64,000 nt of DNA from assembly GCF_003479605.1 (NCBI RefSeq), contig NZ_QUHR01000008.1, positions 62,001 to 126,000 on the forward strand. The letters are read 5' to 3'. This DNA comes from Roseburia sp. AF12-17LB. Its GTDB lineage: Bacteria > Bacillota > Clostridia > Lachnospirales > Lachnospiraceae. Shown in pieces: positions 1 through 8,093 of this stretch. The position numbers and the translations under genes are program-made. The stretch's first letter is position 1, and every line of letters begins with the position of its first letter. The notes under the pieces were generated by a model. The model was given only the letters and a program-made list of their open reading frames with translations. It was not told the origin of the DNA and did not search any database.

Positions 1-747
1 ATAGGTTGGTTTCTCAAGTGGCAGATATGGAACGGTCTGGTCTAAGATATCATACATCTCTTCGTGGGTCTCGCCTACTGCAAGTCCACCTACTGCATAG
101 CCGTCTAAATCCAATTCACTGATTCGCTTTGCATGGTCAATCCGGATATCCGGATAAATGGCTCCCTGGTTAATTCCAAACAGCATCTGATTTTTATTAA
201 TGGTATCTTCCAACCCATTCAGTCTTGTCATTTCCGCCTTACAGCGTGCCAGCCAGCGGGTTGTTCTGGCTACGGATGCCTCTACATATCCACGGTCAGC
301 CAGTGCCGGTGCACATTCATCAAATGCCATGGCAATGGTGGATGCCAGATTAGACTGTATCTGCATACTTTCTTCCGGTCCCATGAAAATTTTTGCTCCA
401 TCAATGTGGGAATGGAAATAGACTCCCTCTTCTTTGATTTTACGGAGTCCTGCCAGTGAAAATACCTGGAATCCACCGGAATCGGTAAGAATTGGTTTGT
501 CCCACACCATGAACTTGTGCAGTCCGCCCAGCTCTTTGATTAATTTATCTCCCGGACGTACATGCAGATGATAGGTATTGGATAATTCCACCTGTGTCTT
601 AATCTGCTCTAAGTCTTCGGTAGAAACAGCTCCCTTTATGGCAGCGACCGTTCCTACATTCATAAACACCGGGGTCTGTATATCACCATGTACGGTATGA
701 AAAATGCCCCTCTTTGCTCTTCCATCCTGTTTTAATAATTCGTACAT
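1..747 (-). CDS. tgt: tRNA-guanine transglycosylase (partial, C-terminus beyond the left edge)
   Basis: Exchanges guanine-34 for preQ1 in the anticodon of GUN tRNAs (queuosine pathway). The reverse strand reads MYELLKQDGRAKRG onward for 249 codons to the window edge, against about 370-380 in the family. TDSGGFQVFS at residues 88-97 carries Asp89, equivalent to the base-binding Asp102 of the Zymomonas enzyme, and GGLAVGE lies near residue 225. The nucleophilic Asp and the zinc site should lie beyond the edge. The ATG has an AGGAG ribosome site. The gene diverges from aroC. The family is clear; only completeness is unknown. Confidence 0.95.
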   Translation of the reverse strand, partial: MYELLKQDGRAKRGIFHTVHGDIQTPVFMNVGTVAAIKGAVSTEDLEQIKTQVELSNTYHLHVRPGDKLIKELGGLHKFMVWDKPILTDSGGFQVFSLAGLRKIKEEGVYFHSHIDGAKIFMGPEESMQIQSNLASTIAMAFDECAPALADRGYVEASVARTTRWLARCKAEMTRLNGLEDTINKNQMLFGINQGAIYPDIRIDHAKRISELDLDGYAVGGLAVGETHEEMYDILDQTVPYLPLEKPTY

Positions 748-786
748 ATAATCTCCTGTTTCTGTTCTTTTTACAAATACTATCCT

Positions 787-815
787 AGCATACCTTGTTT
801 TCGCACTTTTTGCAA
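787..815 (-). promoter_or_regulatory. Predicted sigma-A promoter of tgt
   Basis: On the minus strand TTGCAA (810-815) and TATGCT (787-792) are separated by 17 bases, about 40 bases before the tgt ATG. It sits next to the opposite-facing aroC promoter. Prediction from consensus only. Confidence 0.5.
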
Positions 816-823
816 CTGTGGGA

Positions 824-852
824 TTGCCAGTATCTGAAAAATCTTCTATAAT
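824..852 (+). promoter_or_regulatory. Predicted sigma-A promoter of aroC
   Basis: TTGCCA (824-829), a 17-base spacer and a perfect TATAAT (847-852) lie 41 bases before the aroC start. This implies transcription from about 859 and makes the upstream in-frame ATG at 818 untranscribed. Confidence 0.65.
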
Positions 853-892
853 AGAGTCTGACTTTTTTACAAAAACAAATCAGGAGGATGCT

Positions 893-1996
893 ATGGCAGG
901 CTCAACTATTGGAACTAACTTTAAAATTACAACCTGGGGAGAATCACACGGAATAGGAATCGGTGTCGTAATTGACGGCTGTCCTGCCGGACTTTCCCTT
1001 TGTGAAGAAGATATACAGACCTATTTAAACCGGCGTAAACCGGGACAATCTGCTTTCTCTACCCCGCGAAAAGAGGATGATGCAGTACATATTCTTTCCG
1101 GTGTCTTTGAAGGCAGAACCACCGGAACTCCAATCTCACTGATTGTGGTAAATGAAAACCAGCATTCCAAAGACTACAGTGAGATTGCTTCCTACTATCG
1201 TCCGGGACATGCTGACTTTACCTTTGATGCCAAATACGGTTTCCGGGATTACCGTGGTGGCGGACGTTCTTCCGGTCGTGAAACTATCGGACGTGTGGCT
1301 GCCGGTGCGGTTGCCGCAAAGATTTTAAAGGAACTTGGCATTGAGATTCTCACCTACAGTAAGAGCATCGGTCCAGTTACCATTGACGAAACCAGATTTG
1401 ATGCTGCAGAAATTACGAAGAATCCACTCTATATGCCGGATGCAGATGCTGCTGCAAAAGCTGCTTCCTATCTGGAAGAATGCAAAGCCATGCAGAACTC
1501 TGCCGGCGGTATTATCGAATGTGTTATTACCGGTGTTCCTGCCGGAATCGGTGACCCGGTATTCGAAAAAATCGATGCAAATTTAGCCAAAGCAATTTTC
1601 TCCATTGGTGCTGTAAAAGGCTTTGAAATCGGTGATGGATTTGCAGTTGCTGCTGCTACCGGACTTACCAACAACGATGCCTTTGTAACGGATGAAAACG
1701 GTTCTGTCACAAAAGAAACCAACCACGCCGGCGGTATCTTAGGCGGCATGAGTGATGGCTCGCCGATTGTATTCCGTGCTGCCATCAAGCCGACTCCTTC
1801 CGTTGCTTCCACCCAGAAGACCATAAATAAAAACGGCGAGGAAATCGAAATCAATATCAAGGGACGTCACGATCCGATTATCGTTCCAAGAGCTGTTGTG
1901 GTTGTCGAATCCATGGCTGCCATTACTATTTTCGATGCCATGCTTTCTAACATGAGTGCCCGGATGGATGGAATCAAAGATTTCTACAAGAAATAA
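893..1996 (+). CDS. aroC: Chorismate synthase
   Basis: Converts 5-enolpyruvylshikimate-3-phosphate to chorismate, the last shikimate-pathway step, with reduced FMN. The 367-residue protein matches the family length and shows GESHG (residues 16-20, conserved His19), RPGHADF, and the SSGRETIGRVAAGA flavin/phosphate region. The start at 893 is preferred over the in-frame ATG at 818 because it follows CAGGAGGATGCT and because a predicted promoter covers 824-852. The gene is alone on the plus strand and ends at a hairpin shared with convergent coaBC. Confidence is high. Confidence 0.97.
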   Translation: MAGSTIGTNFKITTWGESHGIGIGVVIDGCPAGLSLCEEDIQTYLNRRKPGQSAFSTPRKEDDAVHILSGVFEGRTTGTPISLIVVNENQHSKDYSEIASYYRPGHADFTFDAKYGFRDYRGGGRSSGRETIGRVAAGAVAAKILKELGIEILTYSKSIGPVTIDETRFDAAEITKNPLYMPDADAAAKAASYLEECKAMQNSAGGIIECVITGVPAGIGDPVFEKIDANLAKAIFSIGAVKGFEIGDGFAVAAATGLTNNDAFVTDENGSVTKETNHAGGILGGMSDGSPIVFRAAIKPTPSVASTQKTINKNGEEIEINIKGRHDPIIVPRAVVVVESMAAITIFDAMLSNMSARMDGIKDFYKK

Positions 1997-2018
1997 AGGC
2001 TTCTATCAGAAATAGCAA

Positions 2019-2092
2019 AATCCCTGTCTGCTACAAGTCACAAACTCAGGTGACCTTCCGCTGACAGGGATTATTATTATTATTATTATTTT
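2019..2092. terminator. Hairpin between convergent aroC and coaBC, with an ATT microsatellite
   Basis: AATCCCTGTC (2019-2028) pairs with GACAGGGATT (2063-2072). It is followed by an (ATT)n run of about seven units reaching 2090, just before the coaBC stop codon. The T-rich tail suits aroC termination; use in the other direction is less certain. Confidence 0.65.
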
Positions 2093-3286
2093 CTACGCCT
2101 GCATTTTGCTTAGAATCTCATCAAAGATAGCTGAGGCAACTTCATCCTTCGACATAATCGGAAACTCTTTTTCTTCTGATTCTGTAATCAAAGTTACCAC
2201 ATTGGTATCGGTACCAAATCCGGCTCCCGCTGTCTTAAGATTATTGGCAACAATCATATCAAGCTTCTTCTTTTCTAACTTGGCTTTGGAATTTTCTTTC
2301 AGATGCTGTGTCTCCATGGAAAATCCACACAGGAACTGGTTTTCCTTCCGGGCAGAAACTGTTCCTAAAATATCTTTCGTGCGTTCCATTTCCAACGTCA
2401 GTCCGCCATCGGCCTTTTTGATTTTTTCATCCGCAACGGTCTTTGGACGGTAGTCCGCTACTGCTGCCGCCATGACTACAATGTCCTGTTCTGCAAATGC
2501 ATCTGTGACAGCCTGATACATTTCTTCTGCCGTAACAACCGGAATTGTATTTACAAAAAATGGCTCTTCAAGGCTGGTCGGTCCGGTGACCAGTGTTACC
2601 TCTGCCCCTCTTCTTGCCGCATTCTTTGCCAGTGCATAACCCATTTTTCCGGTGGAATGGTTGGTCACATAACGTACCGGGTCAATTGCCTCCCGGGTGG
2701 CTCCTGCTGTGATGAGAACCTTCTTTCCTGTCAGGTCTTTCTCACAGGCAGCTTCCTGCAGAATATATTCTAACAGTTCTTCCGGTTCCGGAAGTTTTCC
2801 CCTTCCGGTATCGCCACAGGCAAGATAGCCTGAGGATGGCTCAATAATGTGATAACCATATGTTCTTAGCTTCTTAAGATTATCCTGTGTTAACGGATTA
2901 TCAAACATATGTGTATTCATTGCCGGGGCAAGATATATCGGAGCCTCACAGGCTAACATGGTAGAAGTGAGCATATCATCTGCAATTCCGTGTGCCAGCT
3001 TTGCAATGACATCTGCAGATGCCGGAGCAATCATCACCACATCTGCTTCCTGTGCCATAGCAATATGTGCCACATGATATCCGCTGTTGCGGTCAAAGGT
3101 GTCGTCAATTACCTTATTACCAGTCAGTGTCTCAAAGGTAACCGGTGATATAAACTGCTCTGCATTTTTCGTCATAATTACATGCACATCTGCGTGCTGC
3201 TTTACCAGCATACTGGCAAGTGATGCCGCCTTATATGCTGCAATGCTTCCTGTCACTGCCAGTAATATGTTCCTGCCCTTTAACAT
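2093..3286 (-). CDS. coaBC: Bifunctional phosphopantothenoylcysteine decarboxylase / phosphopantothenate-cysteine ligase
   Basis: Makes 4'-phosphopantetheine from 4'-phosphopantothenate and cysteine in coenzyme A synthesis. The N-terminal flavoprotein decarboxylase half shows GSIAAYK, active-site His74 in YHVAHIA, PAMNTHM (about 121-127) and the lid Cys157 in LACGDTGRG. The C-terminal ligase half starts near residue 187 with ITAGATREAIDPVRYVTN. At 397 residues it has the normal fused length. AGGAGGTAATTC precedes the ATG. It begins 5 bases after the ECF S component, so the two are very probably cotranscribed. Confidence 0.96.
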   Translation of the reverse strand: MLKGRNILLAVTGSIAAYKAASLASMLVKQHADVHVIMTKNAEQFISPVTFETLTGNKVIDDTFDRNSGYHVAHIAMAQEADVVMIAPASADVIAKLAHGIADDMLTSTMLACEAPIYLAPAMNTHMFDNPLTQDNLKKLRTYGYHIIEPSSGYLACGDTGRGKLPEPEELLEYILQEAACEKDLTGKKVLITAGATREAIDPVRYVTNHSTGKMGYALAKNAARRGAEVTLVTGPTSLEEPFFVNTIPVVTAEEMYQAVTDAFAEQDIVVMAAAVADYRPKTVADEKIKKADGGLTLEMERTKDILGTVSARKENQFLCGFSMETQHLKENSKAKLEKKKLDMIVANNLKTAGAGFGTDTNVVTLITESEEKEFPIMSKDEVASAIFDEILSKMQA

Positions 3287-3291
3287 ATGAA

Positions 3292-4137
3292 TTACCTCCT
3301 GTGTACTTTATTCAATACCATTCCAATTGCTGCTACCAGAACGGCTGCTACAATTGCTTCTATAATTCCATTAAAGCTGATAACGCCAAGGATTACGCCC
3401 ATAACTGCGCCCGGCTCAATGCTCAATGCATTGGCATATGCCTCTTTATAGAAAATATAAATCATCGGCATTACAAGCAGTGTATTGGTCAATGCACCAG
3501 TCACGCCGGCATAGACATAGCCCAAGAATCTGCCATCCTTCTTTCTCCCGGTCAGTTCCACTACAATAAAATAAATAACTGCTGCAGCTGCACCTGATAT
3601 CCAGCCAATCATTTCCTTCGAATCTGTTGTCAGCATTTTAGCAAAGAACGCATGGATACCAACCAGTAAAAGTACACTGATTACAAGATTACTGATTACC
3701 TTTGCAGCCTTTGCATGGCTGGATGTGGTTAATTTTACAATTCCACGATATACGAAATATGGGATGATACCTACTAAAATTCGTGGTACAAAACAGATAA
3801 TGGTACTCTTTACCACTCCTGCTGCGCCATCGATGCTGCTTGCCAGTATCGGTGAAAATACAAATGCTGACATAGAAGTTGGCATCAATGTATTTTTAAT
3901 AAAACTGGTTAATCCAAATACAAATCCCAAAAAGGCACCTTTTTTCGGTCCGCAGAAAATTGCACCTAAAATAACCGGTATATGGATAATCGTTGCATTA
4001 ATTACTACTAAAGGAATAAATCCTAACGGGGTAAAAGCCATTACGACGATAATGGCGGTAAATAAAGCTGTCAGAACCAGCTCATAAGATTTTGGGATAC
4101 TTCTGTCCCTGGTAAAAGCTACGTTTTTTTCACTCAT
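3292..4137 (-). CDS. ECF transporter S component, probably for pantothenate
   Basis: Predicted substrate-binding membrane subunit of an energy-coupling-factor vitamin importer, which would use shared EcfA/A'/T subunits encoded elsewhere. The 281-residue protein has several hydrophobic segments. The first begins near residue 20 (LVLTALFTAIIVVMAF), followed by the S-component-like stretch IHIPVILGAIFCGPKKGA. Direct linkage to coaBC, 5 bases apart, points to pantothenate (PanT-type). This substrate call is inference from context; folate or another vitamin cannot be excluded. A structured 5' leader lies upstream. Confidence 0.75.
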   Translation of the reverse strand: MSEKNVAFTRDRSIPKSYELVLTALFTAIIVVMAFTPLGFIPLVVINATIIHIPVILGAIFCGPKKGAFLGFVFGLTSFIKNTLMPTSMSAFVFSPILASSIDGAAGVVKSTIICFVPRILVGIIPYFVYRGIVKLTTSSHAKAAKVISNLVISVLLLVGIHAFFAKMLTTDSKEMIGWISGAAAAVIYFIVVELTGRKKDGRFLGYVYAGVTGALTNTLLVMPMIYIFYKEAYANALSIEPGAVMGVILGVISFNGIIEAIVAAVLVAAIGMVLNKVHRR

Positions 4138-4170
4138 AGTCTCTTCCTCTTTTCTTAAATTTTCTTTTTT

Positions 4171-4240
4171 CTCCGCATTTTAAGGCTTTGCGGCCAAGCA
4201 CTTCCATTGATAGCCTCCGGACCGGTAGGCTTCAACCGTG
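4171..4240 (-). other. Possible structured 5' leader of the ECF/coaBC operon
   Basis: On the minus strand a GCCT-A-CCG / CGG-AGGC hairpin (about 4212-4230) is followed by CCGCA / TGCGG pairing (about 4173-4193) and then an A-rich stretch, some 35 bases before the gene. A TAGAAT -10-like hexamer (4243-4248) lies just upstream. I do not recognise the motif as THF, preQ1, cobalamin or T-box RNA, so regulation is only suggested. Confidence 0.3.
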
Positions 4241-4271
4241 TTATTCTATCATAGTTTTTCCAAAAAAGAAA

Positions 4272-4305
4272 GATGTCGTCTGTTATTTTTTTAACAAATG
4301 ACATC
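4272..4305 (-). terminator. Terminator after the trhP-lactonase genes
   Basis: GATGTC(N3)TGTTA and TAACA(N3)GACATC form a hairpin. On the minus strand it is followed by TTTCTTTTTTG, which fits transcription arriving from the lactonase gene. The other side is also T-rich, so it may work both ways. Confidence 0.7.
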
Positions 4306-4372
4306 TTTTTTTACCCTTTTTACATGAATACCGAAAAATGCCTGGTTAAAGCATGTTTCCCGCAGTTCGCTT

Positions 4373-5425
4373 CTAACTTAGTTTATGGATGTAAATGCAA
4401 TTCGGTTTATCTACCGGAATTGGTCTCTCTTCCATCAGAATGTATTTCTTCTCATAATCTACCTTAAACATGGTAATCTCATTGGTCTCATTATTAAGGC
4501 TCATGAAATGCATTCTGTCCGGACAGATACCAATCATTTTCGGATAATCACCACTGATTTTCGAATTACACATCATGGTAAGACATCCACTCTCTTTATC
4601 AATTTCATAAATCGATACGGAGTTTGCACCTGCATTACTGCAGAATAAATATTCACCATCCATTGTCACTTCCAGACCGGATGCAGCACAGACATCAGCT
4701 TCCTTCGGTATGGTCGTTGTAATGGTCTGAACCTTCTCGAAATGCGGCTGGTCATTTTCTAACGTATAGGAAAATACCTCTATCTGATTCAACAGCTCAT
4801 AGAGAATATAAGCAAATCTTCCATCACGGCTGAAACGAATCATATGCGGTGCAGATTCCAACGGACAACGGATGATATCTGCAAGCTTCATCCTGCCATT
4901 CTCATAGTCAATCCGGTAAATCTTTACATGATCTAATCCATTATCCACTGCACACAAGAACTTCTCGTCCGGTGTCAGCTTCACGCAGTCTACATGTGGC
5001 TTGGAACTTCGCTCTGCAATGGTCCGTCCCATTCCCTTATGAAAGATACCGTCTGCGATTTCTCCGATGCTGCCATCTTCTTCCAACTTCATCATGGTCA
5101 CTCTGCCATCATGATGACCGCCTACGAAAAGATAACGGTTCTTACTGTCCACTTCCACATAACAGCCACGCATACCGCCAATCCACTGCTTGTTCATTGG
5201 CTCAAGGTCTCCGTCCGGCAGAATGTGAAATGCTTCCACGCCTTCATCTGCGATGGAATATAAGAATCTGCCATCCTTCGATACCAGCAAATCGGAAGGA
5301 TTATTGATGGGAACCACTTTCCGTTCCTTCATTTCTCCGCTTTTTGCATCCAAATCATATAAATGGATTCCGATACTGTTCTCATGGGTATACGTTCCGA
5401 CATAAACAACATACTTTTCTTCCAT
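4373..5425 (-). CDS. Lactonase-family seven-bladed beta-propeller protein (6-phosphogluconolactonase-like)
   Basis: Resembles the cytosolic YbhE/Pgl-type lactonase family (Pfam Lactonase). The 350-residue protein has repeated blade-like strands: VYVGTYTHENSIGIHLYDLD at the start, then repeated PDGRFLY, DEKFLCAVDNG and DGRFAYILYE motifs. No signal peptide is seen. It starts 3 bases after the U32 gene and ends at a terminator, so it is the last gene of that run. The true substrate is not evident; many such proteins near non-pentose genes have no proven lactone substrate. Confidence 0.8.
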   Translation of the reverse strand: MEEKYVVYVGTYTHENSIGIHLYDLDAKSGEMKERKVVPINNPSDLLVSKDGRFLYSIADEGVEAFHILPDGDLEPMNKQWIGGMRGCYVEVDSKNRYLFVGGHHDGRVTMMKLEEDGSIGEIADGIFHKGMGRTIAERSSKPHVDCVKLTPDEKFLCAVDNGLDHVKIYRIDYENGRMKLADIIRCPLESAPHMIRFSRDGRFAYILYELLNQIEVFSYTLENDQPHFEKVQTITTTIPKEADVCAASGLEVTMDGEYLFCSNAGANSVSIYEIDKESGCLTMMCNSKISGDYPKMIGICPDRMHFMSLNNETNEITMFKVDYEKKYILMEERPIPVDKPNCIYIHKLS

Positions 5426-5428
5426 AGG

Positions 5429-6655
5429 TCATTCCTCCTGTCTGCGTAAAATATCATACATCTCCAGTTCCTGTCCTAAATCAATGTAAAGCACCTGTTT
5501 TGGATGTGGTGCTGATTCCATTTCATTTCCATCTTCGTCCACAATCCGTTTTACGGTAACCGGAATATTTCTTCCATCCGGTTTCATGACTTCAATCTGT
5601 TCCCCTACGGAGAATTTATTTCTCTGTTCAATTTGATATAATCCCTCTTCGTTGCGTTCTCCTACAATTCCAAGGTAGGTATACTCTTTGATATAAGTGT
5701 TATTATCGTAAATCTGGCTCTCTTCCGAAGGCTTTCCAAAGAAAAAGCCGGTGGTAAACTGGCGATAAGTACAGTTAGAAATCTGTTCTAAATACCAGTC
5801 CATATTTTCTTTATATTTCTCCGGTGAGGTAAGATAATCATCAATGGCTTTCCGGTAAGTACGTGCTACAGTAGCAACATAAAGTGCTGTCTTCATACGT
5901 CCTTCTATCTTAAAGGAATCAATACCTGCCTCAATCAGTTCCGGGATGTGCTCAATCATGCACAAATCCTTGGAGTTAAAAATATAGGTACCACGTTCAT
6001 TTTCATAAACCGGCAGATACTCTCCCGGACGTTTTTCCTCTACCACTGCATATTTCCAGCGGCACGGATGAGTGCAGGCTCCCTGGTTGGCATCTCTTCC
6101 GGTAAAATAATTACTTAAAAGACATCTTCCGGAATAGGAAATACACATTGCTCCATGCACAAATGTCTCGATTTCCATTTCATCCGGAATATTTTTGCGA
6201 ATCTCAGCAATCTCATTTAAAGAAAGCTCTCTTGCTGTTACCACACGCTTTGCGCCCTGGTTCCACCAGAACTGATACGTTCCATAGTTGGTATTATTGG
6301 CCTGGGTACTGATATGACGCTCGATTTCCGGGCAGATTTCTTTTGCAATGGTATAAATACCCGGGTCGGAAATAATCAGGGCATCCGGCTTGATTTCCTT
6401 TAACTGGGTAAAGTACTCTCTTACACCTTCCAAATCCCCATTGTGAGCCAGTATATTTGCTGTTACATAAACTTTTACGCCATGCTCATGGGCAAACTGG
6501 ATGCCCTCTGCCATATCCTCCATGGAAAAGTTTTTTGCCTTCGCACGAAGTCCAAATACTTCTCCGCCGATATATACGGCATCTGCTCCATAAATGACTG
6601 CAATTTTTAATACTTCCAGACTGCTGGCTGGAATCAGTAATTCTACCGGTCTCAT
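5429..6655 (-). CDS. trhP: U32 family protein, probable tRNA uridine-34 5-hydroxylation protein TrhP
   Basis: U32 (collagenase-like) proteins of the TrhP/YrrO branch make 5-hydroxyuridine at tRNA position 34 using prephenate. The U32 signature is ETFVHGAMCISYSGRCLLS (163-181). Cys171, Cys178, Cys194 and Cys198 form the likely iron-sulfur ligand set. The 408 residues fit the family. The neighbour is trmR, whose product methylates ho5U to mo5U, the pairing seen in B. subtilis yrrM-yrrN-yrrO. Only one U32 gene is here, whereas B. subtilis has two. The older protease annotation is less likely. Confidence 0.85.
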   Translation of the reverse strand: MRPVELLIPASSLEVLKIAVIYGADAVYIGGEVFGLRAKAKNFSMEDMAEGIQFAHEHGVKVYVTANILAHNGDLEGVREYFTQLKEIKPDALIISDPGIYTIAKEICPEIERHISTQANNTNYGTYQFWWNQGAKRVVTARELSLNEIAEIRKNIPDEMEIETFVHGAMCISYSGRCLLSNYFTGRDANQGACTHPCRWKYAVVEEKRPGEYLPVYENERGTYIFNSKDLCMIEHIPELIEAGIDSFKIEGRMKTALYVATVARTYRKAIDDYLTSPEKYKENMDWYLEQISNCTYRQFTTGFFFGKPSEESQIYDNNTYIKEYTYLGIVGERNEEGLYQIEQRNKFSVGEQIEVMKPDGRNIPVTVKRIVDEDGNEMESAPHPKQVLYIDLGQELEMYDILRRQEE

Positions 6656-6690
6656 TGATTTATTTCTCCTAATATTTCAATCTGTATCAT

Positions 6691-7332
6691 CTATTTCTTA
6701 ATGCTAATGGTAACACCGTCTCCAATCGGAAGCACCGATGTGGTAAGACTGTCATTGTGTGTCAGTTCATAAAGATATTCCCGCATTCTCTTATGAATGG
6801 TCCGGTTTCTTCTGGTTACTGCATAATGGGATTCGATAATATCTCCCTCCTGCAGCACATTGTCAGATACCAGTAATGCACCAGGCTTCATCAGCCGAAG
6901 AATATCCGGCAGGAAATTGATATACTGTCCCTTTGCCGCATCCATAAAAAGAAAATCATAAGGATCTTCTAACGTCTTTAACACCTCTGTGGCATCTCCC
7001 GGAATCAGTGTGATTTCTTTCTCTTTTCCGGCATGTTTGAAATTTTCCTGTGCAATAGGAATTCTTTTCTCGTAATTTTCTATAGTTGTAATCCGGCATG
7101 GCACCGGATTATATTCTTCCATCAGAAGTGCAGAAAATCCTACTGCAGTTCCCACTTCCAAAATCCGCTCCGGCCGCTTTAATGCCAGCATGGATTTTAA
7201 AAAACTCTGCATTTCCTTACGAATAACCGGCACATAATTCTTCTTTGCCTCTGCCTCAATTTCCTCTAAAAGCGGTGTATTTCCACTGTCTAAGGAATTG
7301 ATATACGTTACTAATCGTTCCTCTACTATCAC
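6691..7332 (-). CDS. trmR: O-methyltransferase, probable tRNA 5-hydroxyuridine methyltransferase TrmR
   Basis: Class I SAM-dependent methyltransferase of the YrrM/TrmR group, expected to convert ho5U34 of tRNA to mo5U34. The SAM-binding EVGTAVGFSALLM lies at about residues 59-71, and the acidic FLFMDAAKGQY follows motif II. Its 213 residues match the family. The start codon is GTG, and it overlaps the stop of the upstream MltG-like gene in a GTGA arrangement, indicating translational coupling. The gene just downstream is trhP, which supports the tRNA role over the older catechol-type O-methyltransferase name. Confidence 0.85.
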   Translation of the reverse strand: MIVEERLVTYINSLDSGNTPLLEEIEAEAKKNYVPVIRKEMQSFLKSMLALKRPERILEVGTAVGFSALLMEEYNPVPCRITTIENYEKRIPIAQENFKHAGKEKEITLIPGDATEVLKTLEDPYDFLFMDAAKGQYINFLPDILRLMKPGALLVSDNVLQEGDIIESHYAVTRRNRTIHKRMREYLYELTHNDSLTTSVLPIGDGVTISIKK

Positions 7333-7718
7333 GTTGTACCCTCTGTATCTTTTTCCAAAACCGGTGACATGGCTTCCATCATTTCTTTCGCTGTCATGGA
7401 AGTATTCAGCGTATATATTCCCGGTTTGATTTTTTTAGAATACGCAGAAAGCTTTAACTGCACTGCAAAAAGCCTGGCATCACGGATAAGTCCTTTCTCC
7501 TCTAACATACTTCCAATATCACTACCGGACATTCCAGCCTCTATCTGAACCACAATATCCTTGCCATCACCGGATGACACCGGCTGCTCTGTATACACGC
7601 GATATCCGAAATCATATGCATAGCTTCCTGCCTTAAAAAGTACAAAAATCACCAGTACAACAACAAGAACAGAAAAACTGATTCGGACAATTTTCATCAC
7701 AATCTTACTGGCACTCAT
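7329..7718 (-). CDS. Short YceG/MltG-like membrane protein without the catalytic domain
   Basis: The 129-residue protein has one membrane segment (about 10-32, VRISFSVLVVVLVIFVLFKAG). An extracytoplasmic LysM-like part of the MltG family follows: IEAGMSGSDIGSMLEEKGL, then KIKPGIYTLNTSMTAKEMM. Full MltG proteins run to about 330-370 residues and carry a catalytic Glu in a C-terminal domain, which is absent here. The ORF ends cleanly in the GTGA overlap with trmR, so this looks like a stable short form, not a frameshift. B. subtilis yrrL (mltG) occupies the same slot. Transglycosylase activity is not expected. Confidence 0.8.
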   Translation of the reverse strand: MSASKIVMKIVRISFSVLVVVLVIFVLFKAGSYAYDFGYRVYTEQPVSSGDGKDIVVQIEAGMSGSDIGSMLEEKGLIRDARLFAVQLKLSAYSKKIKPGIYTLNTSMTAKEMMEAMSPVLEKDTEGTT

Positions 7719-7733
7719 CGCACAACCTCTCCA

Positions 7734-8084
7734 TTATCTTTCGTTTACAAAACCTACTTCAAAATTCAGGCCGCCAACCAGTCTGAAATTAATTTTCTGC
7801 AGCAGACGGCAGAATGCAAGCTCTGCTGTCATAAATTCTTCTGCAACCGGATTCTTGCGGATATCTATATTTTCCCGCTCCAGCTGGTCTACTTCCCAGA
7901 ACAGATCCACATTTTTACTGTTCTGGATCTGGTAATTCTTCTGGCGGAATGCAAATACAATCTGCTCTAATTCCGGATTCGCATGCAGCTTATTCTTTGC
8001 TTCCTGATAACGCTTATATTCATTGGTATCCTGAATTGCATTTACAAGTTCTGTTACCTTATCTTCTACTACGCTCATGTTCAT
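7734..8084 (-). CDS. YlbF/YmcA family protein
   Basis: Small cytosolic helical protein (116 residues) of the Com_YlbF family. Family members in B. subtilis (YlbF, YmcA) join YaaT in a complex that modulates RNase Y and influences competence and sporulation. The helical NEYKRYQEAKNKLHANPELEQIVFAFRQKNYQIQ region (about 21-54) is typical. It lies 9 bases downstream of the RNase J gene, so a role in RNA turnover is plausible but inferred. Which paralogue it represents cannot be told from sequence alone. Confidence 0.8.
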   Translation of the reverse strand: MNMSVVEDKVTELVNAIQDTNEYKRYQEAKNKLHANPELEQIVFAFRQKNYQIQNSKNVDLFWEVDQLERENIDIRKNPVAEEFMTAELAFCRLLQKINFRLVGGLNFEVGFVNER

Positions 8085-8093
8085 CCACCCACA

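Noticed and set aside
818..892. 25-residue N-terminal extension of AroC
   Set aside because: It overlaps a strong promoter and a Shine-Dalgarno sits before the ATG at 893, which gives the conserved N-terminus.
4171..4240. THF, preQ1, cobalamin or T-box riboswitch at the ECF leader
   Set aside because: None of the conserved bases of those classes could be matched; only generic stems are visible.
5429..6655. Secreted collagenase function for the U32 protein
   Set aside because: No signal peptide, four conserved cluster-type cysteines and linkage to trmR favour tRNA modification.
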